A stretch of DNA of 64,000 nucleotides from Cephalopachus bancanus (lineage: Eukaryota > Chordata > Mammalia > Primates > Tarsiidae): positions 1,054,001 through 1,118,000 of the forward strand of contig JAPVLO010000518.1 in the NCBI GenBank assembly GCA_027257055.1. The letters are read 5' to 3'. Below are positions 37,613 to 47,992 of the stretch, one piece after another. Position 1 is the stretch's first letter. Every line of letters starts with the position of its first letter. Both the position numbers and the translations under genes were made by a program. Below the pieces are notes generated by a model. It worked only from the letters and a program-made list of their open reading frames with translations. It was not told where the DNA came from and did no database searches.

Positions 37613-38196
37613 TACAAGTCTTTGAAGATTCAGAGTATTTTATTACTGGAGTTGCATGCATACGTGCAAGCGTAGGGGAATAGAAGGGCAGGAGGGAAGA
37701 ATTTTACCATCTTAAAGTTTGAGGATATTTCTAAATCTATAGGGTACATGTGTACACATCTACACATGTATTTAAATCTATACAAATATGTGTAAATCTT
37801 ACCATCAGAGATCCTGAGGAAACTTTTCATTCACTTTGTCTATTTCTTTGCTGGAGGTGACAGGCACCAATGCTCTCAGATAGAACAGTGATTATGTATC
37901 TTCTATAGAACTGAGAAAAATAGAACTTTAAGAGATTGTCCAGTACAATCTCATATCTTAGGGTACATCAGTGACTTAATGTGAATCATAATTAAGTTCT
38001 TATTTCATTTCTTACATCCTTTCAGAAATGACAACTCTATAATTTTTGGGAATATATTCTAAGATTATGTCAAGTGAGATGATTAAGAAGGATTTTCTCA
38101 TATAAAGATGTAATCCTTTGCTTTAACTTCAGCACCTTTTGCATATAATTTCTTGTATAACTGAAAATAATAAGCATTTGTTAAAAAGTAGTTGTC
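37613..38196. other. AT-rich DNA before the splice-ratchet motif
   Basis: Nothing recognised. Confidence 0.45.
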
Positions 38197-38222
38197 ACTT
38201 GTTTTCTTTCCTTTAGGTAAGC
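38197..38222 (+). promoter_or_regulatory. Candidate recursive splice site (zero-length exon)
   Basis: A pyrimidine-rich stretch runs into TTTAG, followed directly by GTAAGC, so an acceptor and a donor abut at 38216/38217. This is the known form of vertebrate ratchet points in long introns. It lies about 9.7 kb downstream of the candidate exon at 28387-28497 and on the same strand. A chance match is possible because the motif is short. Confidence 0.4.
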
Positions 38223-38453
38223 AAAAACACACAGTTCACGTAAGACTCACTTATTTTCTAGTTCCTTAATAATTTACTTGTCAGTTTTCTCTGGTAGAGG
38301 AATTTAGTGCTGAAAAGCTATGTACCTGGAAACCACTGTAGACACCTTAAAAATGTATCCTTAAGGAAGACCAGTTCTTCTGGTTCCTTTCACTTCCTTA
38401 TTCTTGTTCAAATGAATATGCTTCTATTCATATGGAAAATTTATATATATATA

Positions 38454-38535
38454 AATTTGTATGTTTATATGTTTCCTATATGGCTTATATATATATATAT
38501 ATAAGCCATATAGGAAACATATAAACATACAAATT
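38454..38535. repeat. Perfect 82-bp AT-rich palindrome
   Basis: Two 41-base arms, 38454-38494 and 38495-38535, are exact reverse complements with no spacer and no mismatch, checked base by base. The centre is an alternating AT run at about 38486-38503, flanked by GGCTT and AAGCC. The outer arm contains TTTGTATGTTTATATG and its complement. Beyond the arms the symmetry breaks. It does not resemble the MADE1 mini-transposon I know. It can extrude as a cruciform in DNA or fold as a hairpin in RNA. Confidence 0.9.
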
Positions 38536-39392
38536 ATATAGAAAATTTAAAACAAGAATTTTTAAGTCGAAAATAGTCTGATTAAATAAAGTCAAAAATA
38601 CTTCTTAGAGTCTTTAATATATTTTTCTTTTGAGACATAATTCACATAACATAAAATGCATGTTTTTAGAGCAGGTTATGATAGAAGTTGACACTAGACT
38701 TTATAAGTTAGGACTTTTGAAAATATTTTGCTCTAACTTTGCCTGTTAGTGTTAAAAATTTATTTGTGAAGAGTTTCTTCTGTCTTGGCAAAATGTAACT
38801 TATTTCTGTTATTAAAGAAGACATTTGCCCAGATGACTGACAGAAAGCAAACGGGAACAGAGTAGGAGGTCATTATGTGGGACACTTTTTCATGTGCCAA
38901 CGTTTTATAAGAAGAATTCCGGAAAATAAATTTCTGTAAATGAAGGCTTATCTCTCACTAGATAAAAACAGGATCAGGAATACTTTTCTTTTTTTTAAAT
39001 GCTAATTTTTAAAAAATGTAGGTCTTTGCTGATAAAGAGTTACTGTTTCCTAAGAAAGTAACACTTCTCTGAGTATACCAGATTGTCCGTTTTAACAGGA
39101 GACAGGATTGAAGTGTATACTTCAGGGAATAAACTTCAAAGGTTGACTCTGACCTAGCAGTCATTTCACTTGTAGTGTGGTTTATTCTTGAGGTTTTCCA
39201 GTCCTTTCTTTGGTTTACAGATAATGATAAATGAGTTTATGTTCCATGTCCACAGTAATTGATTTATAAATGCTCTTGGATAAAGTTAACTTCTTTAAAT
39301 CCAAGAAAAGCGTAAAATAATTTTATAATGTTATTACTTCCTACATATAATTCTGATAATTATCTTTTTAAAAAGTAGCAATAGTATTAAAT
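38536..39392. other. AT-rich DNA
   Basis: A short antisense L1M trace lies at about 38620-38665 (TTTTGAGACATAATTCACAT). The rest is unassigned. Confidence 0.4.
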
Positions 39393-39540
39393 TGCTGGAG
39401 GGGGGCACATAGCATAAATAAGTTTACCTGATCTCAAACCAAGCAAAGCGGGGACCAAAGGGAGGCCCAAACTACCTGTACGATAACCACTTGTATACCT
39501 AATCCTGAATAGTACTCCACATCTTTAAAATAATAAACAA
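39393..39540 (+). mobile_element. Short L1 3' end fragment
   Basis: About 150 bases of sense L1 3' UTR with CTGATCTCAAACC and GGGACCAAAGGGAGGCCC, followed by an AAATAATAAACAAACAAATAAAT-like tail region. 5'-truncated. Confidence 0.8.
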
Positions 39541-40604
39541 ACAAATAAATACATTTGGAGACAAAAAAATAAAATAAAATTCACACACACACACAAAGTA
39601 GTGAAAGTTAATACTTGGCATCCCCTAGAAAATAGTTTGAGATGCCACATATGAATTTGAAAACAGATGTAGGAGTCCAACAAAGGCACTTCACCAAATG
39701 CAGGTTCTGTTTCCACTCTTGTCTTCTGTTTCGTAGTTTGTATCCAACCCTCTGATGTTAAGTTTTGCATTTAGCTTAGTAGACAGTGTAGGCTGCTCTC
39801 TGAGGCAAGCACACAACTAAATTACTGTTTTCAGGACTCAATGTCTGAATAGAAAGATACTTGTTAGTGTGGGAGTTGCCATTTTAGAAAACAGAATAGC
39901 AAAATATTGTTAATATTTTGGTAAAAGTTCAGATTGAGCTCTACTCCTGCTTTTTCTTCCTACATGTTTTCATACATCAGAACCATGTTGTTGTTATTAT
40001 CTAGTTAATTATGTTATTTCTGGTTCTCTTGCGGAAACAGTTCTCCACTTGAACTCTAGTAAACAGCAAATTAAAAGTAAAATAAATGTAGCTATCAAAG
40101 ATCATTTGCTGGGAAGATGTTTATTCTTTAATTGTTTATTCTTTAATTGTTTTCTTTTAGAGATAATTCATTGTTTATATTATGAGAAGATTCTTGTTTA
40201 ACCTGACTATTACCCTGAGTAATCTGATAGCTTTTCTAAAAGTAATAACAAGAATGGAGAGAAATCTGTTACTAATAAGGGAAGAACTTAGTCGGGGTTT
40301 GGCTTTCTGTTTCTAGAGAATGGGACAAATGGCCAGCTAGAATAATTATGAGGCTGATGAAGTTTATCCCTGGTCTCCCTCTTTGTTTCTTCTTCTTGTT
40401 CCCTTTTCAGCAAGAAACTGATATTAGTCACGTCTTATAATTAATTTTAAAATGTTGTGTTAATAGCCACTTTTCCTATATTATGCTTCTTGCAAACTTT
40501 AGTGCCTCATGATATATTAACAGGTCTTAAATGGAAAAAGTATTATAGTATGAAAAAGCCTGGAATATTCTGGTTAAACAAAATTAAACAATACTTCTTA
40601 AAGT
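39541..40604. other. Unassigned DNA
   Basis: A 14-base tandem (GTTTATTCTTTAATT) is at about 40120-40150. Nothing else named. Confidence 0.4.
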
Positions 40605-41470
40605 CATGATTATTTTTCTTTTGTGACATAATTTATATAGCAAATTCACTATTTTGTGTTCAATTCAGTGATTTTCAGTATATTCACCATGTTATACAAA
40701 CATTACCATTAATTTGAAAACATTTTCAACATCCCAGGAAAAAAAAAAACCTACTAGCATTCAGTCCCAAATCCCCCAACCTCTCATCCCCTAGCAACCA
40801 TTAATCCTTCTGACTCTATATTTACTTCTTCTGGACATTTCATATAAATGAAATCATACAGTACATGGCTTTTGGTGGCTGGCTTCTTTTACTGACATGT
40901 TTTCAAGATTCATCCATATTGAAGCATGTGTTAGCAATTTATTCTTATTTATGGCTGAATAATATTCCCTTGTATGGATAGTCCATATTTTATTTATCAG
41001 TTACATTTGTTGATGAACATTTGGGTTGTTTTCACTTTTGGTTATTATAAATAATACTCCTATGAATCTTTATGTACAAGTTTTTTTCTTGTGTATATAC
41101 CTAGAAGTAGAATTGCTAGGTCATAGGTTAATCCTTTGTAACTTTTTGAGGAACTGTCAAACTGTACCATTTTACATTCTCACTAGCAATGTATGAGAGT
41201 TTTGATATCTCTATGTTCTTCCTAGCACTTGTTATATTCTGTTTTGCTTAATTATTTGTTTGTTTATTATAGTCTTCTTAGTAGATGGGAAAGGGTATCT
41301 CATTGCGGTTTGTTTATTTCCTTAGTAACTAATAAACTGAACATATCTTCATGTGCTTATTGGCCACTTGTATATCTTCTCTGGGGAAATGTCTATTGAA
41401 AGTCCTTTCCCAGTTTTTTTTTAACTGATTTATTCTTTTTATTGTTGAGTTTTAAATTTAATATACTTTT
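40605..41470 (-). mobile_element. Old L1 (L1M-type) remnant, antisense
   Basis: Antisense L1 with ACATTTCATATAAATGAAATC, GGCTGAATAATATTCCCTTG, TAGAAGTAGAATTGCTAGG and GCTTATTGGCCACTTGTATA. Diverged and non-coding. Confidence 0.8.
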
Positions 41471-42832
41471 GCATAGTGTGATATTTTAAGAACAGCAAAT
41501 AATGAACGTTCTTTCAAAGATTTATGTTAGCATGGAGTTCTTTTTTTCCCGCCAAAGAACATCTGTTTATATCTTGTGAAGCTAGTTTTTCATGGGACAG
41601 TTTGAGAAGCAATGTTTTAAAGAATAGCCCATCATGACTAAATTAATTTTTAAAAATTACTGGACTGTAAGGATGGTTTTATCTTAGAACATCTAATATT
41701 TTTCTTCTCGGTTTTTAAATCTTCTAATAGTAAATAAGAACTGCTTGTATAATTTTAAAATACTAATTTTTAAAGCTTAAAAAGATGAACAAACATTTTG
41801 CTCTAGGTATGAAGGGACTTTTGACCTTTATACAACCAAAGAATAACCATTATCCCAGTAGAAAAAGTATTAAAAACTCAGACCATTTATAGAAGAAGAA
41901 TGACAAATGTTAAATGTATTTGAGCAAAATATTCAACTTATTATTAATAAAATATGTAATTACATCAGTATGAGATATCTTTTTAAATTTGGCAAGTACG
42001 TTAAAAATTATGCCTACAGAATACTGGCACCAGTGCTAGAAAATAGGTATTTATTGTTGATGTGGCTATGTATTGATTTAGTTATCTAGAAACCAATTTG
42101 AGAGTATGTAAACAGAACCATTAAAATGTCTGTGTAGTTTGAAATAGTTCTTTTACTTTTGGGAATCTTTTGTAAATTTAAAAAATCAGAAATACAGTTT
42201 GATGTATGTTATTGTTCACCAAAGCACTATTTTGCAAATTTTCTAAATGTTCAGTAATAGAGAAATTATTAAATAAGTTAGAATATTTAGAAAAATGAAT
42301 AATATGCTGTCATTAAAATTATATTTTTAAATAATATTTAATGGCATGACAAAATAGTTACAGTATAATTTAAATAAAATTACAAGTACACACAGAAAAA
42401 GTTTAGAAATTCACCAAATACCCACATCCACACTTACCTACTTATTAAATGCTGTTATTTGACATAATCAGTACTAGGATTAAGTCGGTTAAAATAACTT
42501 GGTTAGCTATGCTTGTTTATATTTATAAATAATTAAATGGCAATTTAATTAGTTTGTTAAAAGGTGATCAATCCAATGAGATGGAAGTAGACTTGGGTGC
42601 AGGTGACTGGGAGTAGTTACATGGGTTTTGATATTAAATTAGATGGCTGGGTAATAAATCCTCAGATATCATTTGAGGACTGTTTTTAAAATATGGGTCC
42701 ACTGATTGGAGTTTCACTAGGGTTTGGTTTTGTTTGATAAGCCACATTTCCAGTGTTTCTTTCTTTAAAATGGAGCAAGACATGAACATAATCATGAAGA
42801 GCCTGAGTGTAGAATTCTAGATATTTGTGACT
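41471..42832. other. AT-rich unique DNA
   Basis: Nothing I can name over 1.4 kb; part may be old L1. Confidence 0.4.
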
Positions 42833-42847
42833 TTGGTTTTGTAAACT

Positions 42848-43131
42848 TTTTTTTTTTGAGTTGGAGTCTCACTCTGTCACCCCCAGACTGGAGTGCGGTG
42901 GCCGCTCCCGGCCACCGCAGCCTCGACCTGCTGGACTCTGGCGATCCTTCCGCCTCAGCCTTTCGAGTAGCCGGAATTACAGGACACGCTACCACGCCCG
43001 GCTGATTTTTTGATTTATTGTAGAGATGAGGTCTCGCTGCCCAGGCGGGTCTCGAACACGCGGGCTCAGGCAATCCACTCACCTCTGCCTCCCAAAGGCG
43101 TGGGATTACAGGCTGAGCCACCGAGCCCGGC
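42848..43131 (-). mobile_element. Young CpG-rich Alu, lineage type
   Basis: Antisense, nearly identical in key positions to the copy at 12.9 kb (CGCTCCCGGCCACCGCAGCC, CTCCCAAAGGCGTGGGATTA). Target-site duplication TTGGTTTTGTAAACT (42833-42847) and TTGGTTTTGTAATCT (43132-43146). Confidence 0.94.
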
Positions 43132-43261
43132 TTGGTTTTGTAATCTTTAACAGGTGCCCTTTTCACCATAATTTAAAAACTATTTTTCTTTAGTTTTTTT
43201 TTGTCAAGTTGTTCTAAAATATTTAAGTTAGTTTTTATAGAAACGACTCTATTTTTAAACA

Positions 43262-43385
43262 TTTTTTTGTTTTAAAGATGTGGGGTACAATTCAGGGTTA
43301 GGTATACAAATGTTCATTATGCAGGCACCCTTGTTGATGAGAGGTGCCCCCCCAGCAGTTTCCTACTATTGCCAATCCTTTCTTT
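43262..43385 (-). mobile_element. Truncated L1 3' end (first of two adjacent)
   Basis: Antisense L1 3' UTR with GGGGTACAATTCAGGGTTAGG and GCACCCTTGTTGATGA. It ends abruptly just before the T run that starts the next, longer L1 copy. Either two separate insertions or a partial tandem copy. Confidence 0.75.
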
Positions 43386-44602
43386 TTTTTTTAACTTTAA
43401 ATTTTTTTATTTTAAAATTATGGGGTACAATTCAGGGTTAGGTATACAAATATTCATTGTGCAGGTACCCTTGTTGATGAGGTGTGCCCCCCTTCCCCAG
43501 GAAGATTTCAACTACTGTCAATCCCATCTCCCAACCCCCTGCAGTTTCCTGCTACTGTCAATGCTTTTCTTATAGTATTACGGTAGTTGTTCATGGTTCA
43601 CTTATGAGTGAGAACATGTGATACTCAGTTCTCTGTTTCTGTGAAAAGTCACTCAGTATTATAGATTCTAAGTCCATCCAGGTTGCTGCGAAGTTCATAA
43701 TTTTGTTCTTCTTCATGGCTGTGTAATATTCCATTGTGTATATGTACCAGGTTTTTTTTTTTTATCCAGTCTTCTTTTGATGTGCAGCATGGTTGGTTCC
43801 ATGTTCTTGCTATTGTGAACAAGGCTGTGATAAACATACGTGCAGGTATCTTTTTTTATAGAGTGATCTGAGTTCTTATGGGTATATTCCTAGCAGGGGG
43901 ATTGCGGGGTCATTTGGAAGGTTGATTTTGAGAACTTTTAGGAATCGCCACACTGATTTCCACAGTGGTTGTACTAGTTTACACTCCCACCAACAGTGTA
44001 GAAGTGTTCTCTTTTTGCCACATCCTCTCCAGCATCTGTTATTTTTTGAGTTATTGATGATGGCCATTCTGACTAGAGTTAGGTGGTATCTCAGTGTAGT
44101 TTTAATTTGCATCTCCTTGATGACTAGTGAGGCTGAACATTTTTTCAAGTATCTGTTGGCTGCTCATATGTCTTCTTTTGAGAAATGTCTATTCATATCT
44201 TTTGCCCACTTTGTAATGGGGCTGTTTGTTTTTTCTTTTCAGCATGTTTGAGTTCTTGTAGATCCTAGATGGTAGGCCTTTGTCAGACATGGAGTTGGCA
44301 AATATTTTTTTCCAGTCTGTGGGCTGTCTCCCTGCTCTCTTGATGGTTTCTCTGACTTTGCAGAAGTTTGTCAGTTTGATGAGCTCCCACTTGTATATTT
44401 TATCTCTTATGGCCTGGGGACTTTGGGTTTTGCTCAGGAATTGATTGCCAGTTCCAACTTCCATAATGGTATCTCCTGCATTTTCTAAGGTTCTTATAGT
44501 TTGAGGTTTAGGTCTCTGATCCATTTAGAGTTAATTTTTGTGTATGGAGATAGGTAGGAGTCCTGTTTCAATCTTCTGCATGTGGTCAGCCAGTTTTCCA
44601 AT
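43386..44602 (-). mobile_element. 5'-truncated L1, antisense
   Basis: A T-run tail is followed by the 3' UTR and then the C-terminal third of ORF2 in antisense. Broken frames on the minus strand (44524-44189 and 44148-43876) include [20 protein letters not shown] and [19 protein letters not shown], as in the full-length copy at 48 kb. Homology stops near 44602 at the sequence for the ORF2 GQ/ENW region. Confidence 0.85.
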
Positions 44603-45000
44603 GACTCTGTTTTTTAGGAGTATTAATTTTTCATCAGTTTATGTAGCATTTAATGAAATTGTATTAGGATGATAACCCATTCAAATGGAATAAACAGATT
44701 TGGGGTCGCACATCACATAAGCACACATACAATCACGCACCAGATAAGCACACTGGTAGAAACACAAAAACTGAACATGAAAGCAGCAGTACCTACTCCC
44801 CTATGTGCAAGATGGATGTGACCAAATGGATTAGTGAAGGAGATGCTCCGTCAACTTTTGGTGAAAAAAATTGCTCTGTCAACAGTTATATTTGCATGGT
44901 TTCATATTGTATGTAGGTACTCATCTAATGAACTGATGTTATTTTTAAAAGTAAATTAATAGAGATTAGACTGAAGTAATGCAATCTACTTTTTAACATT
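44603..45000. other. AT-rich DNA between L1 copies
   Basis: Nothing recognised. Confidence 0.4.
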
Positions 45001-46350
45001 TTTTGTTATGAAAATTTGAAAATATACATCAAAATTGAAATAATTTTGCAACAAACACTGGCCATGTTGGTAATGTTTTTAGACAATGATATGAAAAAAT
45101 TTCAAGGATACTTGAGATGAAACTGAATAGATGTCTACATCTGTGTAACCCAATCCCTTATGAAAATATAGAACATTATCTTAACCTCAGAAGTTCCCTT
45201 GGGCCTCTCCTCTATCAAATGTTACCCCACTTCCCAGAGCCACTACTGTTTTTATTTTATTCCATCATATATTAGTTTTCCCTGTTCTAGAACGCCATAT
45301 AAATGCTGTAATTCAGCATGTACTTTTTTCATGACTTATTTCACTCAACATGTTTTTGAGATTTATCCATATTGTGTATATCAGAAGTTTGTTCTTTTTT
45401 ATAGCTGAGTAGTGTTTTTATGCTTGTTTGTCCTTCTATTCTTGAACACCTGGGTTTTTTCTAGTTTGGGGGTTATGCATAGAGCTGCTATGAAGATTCT
45501 TGTACAAGTCTCTTTGTGAATATATACTGTCATTTTTATTGTGTAAATGCCTAGTAGTGGCATTGCTGGGTTTTCTTTGATAGTAAACTGCTAGACATTT
45601 CTCCAAAATGATTTATCTTTCAACACACCAACATAGTATTAGAGTTGCAATTACTCTGCATCTTTAAAATTTGGTGATGTCCAGAAACAAAGAACCAAGT
45701 ATCACATGTTCTCACTCATAAGCAGGCTTTAAACAATGATCATAATACTGTAAGAAAGGGATTGGCAGTAGTAGGAAGCTGCCGGGGGGTGGGGGGAGTG
45801 GCAGTAGTGGAAAACTACCAGGGATGGGGGTGTACCTCATCAACAAGGGTACTTGCATAATGAACATTTGCATACCTAACCCTGAATTGTACGCCACATA
45901 TTTAAACTAAAAAATTTACTTAAAAAAATTTGGTGACGTCAGTGTTTCTAATTTTTGCCATTTTGGTAGGTGTGTGATGTTATCTCATTATGGCTTCATT
46001 TTGTGTTTCCCAACCAGCTATTGATGTTGAACACTTCTTCATGTGTTTACTGGCCACTTTTGCCCAGTATCTGTTCAAATATTATGCCAATTTTAAAAAA
46101 TTGAGTTGTCTTTTTATTATTGAGTTACAGTAGTTTTTAATATACCCTGGGTACCCTCAGATACAGGTCTTGTGATCATATTTCCCAATCATGGCTTGAC
46201 TATTCTTTTTTTCTCTATGGTATCTTATGATGAGCAGTTTATTTTGATAAATTCTAATTTATCAATTTTTTTCTTTGGTTATTGCTTTCTGTGACCTGTG
46301 TAGCAAGTCATTGCCTGTTTCAATGCAAATCTTCTTCTTTTTTAAACATG
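45001..46350 (-). mobile_element. Old L1 (L1M-type), antisense, split by a younger L1
   Basis: The antisense ORF2 end is recognisable from segments such as TTCACTCAACATGTTTTTGAG, CCTAGTAGTGGCATTGCTGG and TTGGTAGGTGTGTGATGTTATC. It is old and diverged and interrupted at 45682-45924. No open frame remains. Confidence 0.75.
45682..45924 (+). mobile_element. L1 3' end inserted into an older L1
   Basis: Sense 3' UTR with a duplicated GGCAGTAGT...CTGCC/CTACC unit and CATCAACAAGGGTACTTGC. It is flanked by AAAATTTGGTGATGTC (45666-45681) and AAAATTTGGTGACGTC (45925-45940), one mismatch. The DNA on both sides is one older antisense L1, so this is a nested insertion. Confidence 0.9.
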
Positions 46351-46379
46351 TGCTCTAGGTGATGGAGCCTAACTATTGA

Positions 46380-47775
46380 AAAGTAGTTATTTTTCAATCA
46401 TCACAACTGTTGGATGAATGGAAAGCAGGTCCTAGAGTTGAAATACAATGTTTACCATTTTTAAAAAAGTACTGTTTGCTTGTTTAAAAAAGAAATTCAG
46501 GGCCTTTAAAATAATGTAGCATCATTTTTACACTCAAGTTTTTCATGCCACATGTGAAACCTCTGACTTTAATGTGTCACTTGATAAATGACCAAAATAG
46601 CTTCAGACCCCTGAATTACACCGTGATAAGCCAAATGGGCTTCAGGACACTCCCTTCTCACCAGAGTCACATGCCAGAAACCAAACAGATGGCAAACTAG
46701 GCAGAGATGACCCTCGGCATTCTCATTAGAGCAGTTGGGGAAATTTTAATGGGCCCCCATTTGCCTTGCACTGTATCTAATACCCTTTGAACTACTACTT
46801 TTTTTTCCTACTACAAGTCAACAACCGCCATGTATATTTTAATAAGGATTATCAAACACAATTTGCCCAGAAGACGTACAGCCCTCTAATGCTAATTAGC
46901 CGAGTTTAAATAATCACTGAGTTCTGGGATAATTGGAAAGAAACACTGTTTCTCTTGCCAGTGCATAATTACTAATTAACAGGAAGATAAAATAACTGTG
47001 TAGCAGTCATATCTAGAAGAATCTGTTAACAGTTAATTAACTGATGAGTTGGTGCCAAGTTGATGTTAGTCAAAAAAGTTTGCAGATGAAGTTCTTCTGC
47101 TAAATAAATACATAAATATACACACTCTGTAAAGATTGCGTTGTTGAGCCATGGCAGAGCATGGGTGGGTAAACTTGTGTGATTTGAGCTTCAACTTACA
47201 GTGCTTAAGGCAGAGGTCAGGTCATGATATTAAAGAAGTAGTGTTTCTTTGGCTCTAACTGTTAAACACACTAACTGCTGGTTGCTACTCTGCTGCTTAC
47301 ACACAATATCTGCGACTTCATTAATTTGCTTTTCTTTTGATCCTGATAATTGCATGGGCTTTCACAGCCTTAAGATTTCCTCATGAAATTGAGCCACAGC
47401 TTCCTCTGTTTTTATGTTCATTAGAGTAAGGATTTGAGTGCATGAAATGGGTAGCTGGAGATTCACAAAGAAAAAAATAAAAATGTGACTGCCCATTTTC
47501 TTTGCTTTTGTTCATGTGGGAGCTATCATTATGTCATTCTTTAAAGAATTTGAAAACACATACATTAAGCCATTTATAAAAGTTATTTTAATTAAAGATA
47601 GCGTGCTTTTAAATCTACTTTTAATTTTTTCTTTTAGACTGATAAAGGAGTGTGTATTGTCAAGCATTTAATATACATTGTTTGAAGATGTGTTTTAAAA
47701 TTGTATTTGTTTGGGAGAATCTTTTAGTCACTTGGCAGAAACTAAATATTTTAGTCACTGGACAATTATTTCTTT
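46380..47775. other. Repeat-poor island, possible conserved regulatory DNA
   Basis: No transposon is recognisable across 1.4 kb, in a window where most kilobases hold one. The stretch 46560-47060 has many TAATTA-like cores, such as CTAATGCTAATTAGC and ATAATTACTAATTAAC, which are typical of homeodomain-rich enhancers. No open frame of note. Conservation cannot be seen from one sequence. Confidence 0.35.
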
Positions 47776-47992
47776 ATGAATGCATACTTTTTTATCAGTA
47801 TTTTTTATTCTGATATTGTGGGGTACAGTTAAGGGTTAGGTATACAAATATGCTTCATTCAGTCCCCCTTGTTGATAACAGGTGACTCCCGTCCCCAGAC
47901 AGATATTTACTACTATTAGTCCCATCCCCCCTATAGTTTCCCACCACTGTCAGTCATTTTCTTATGGTAGTGCATTGGATGATCAAGGTCTA

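Noticed and set aside
38440..38540. microRNA gene at the palindrome
   Set aside because: A perfect AT-rich duplex with no loop is unlike a typical animal microRNA precursor, and no expression is visible here.
42792..43169. 125-codon Pro/Arg-rich frame
   Set aside because: Alu translation.
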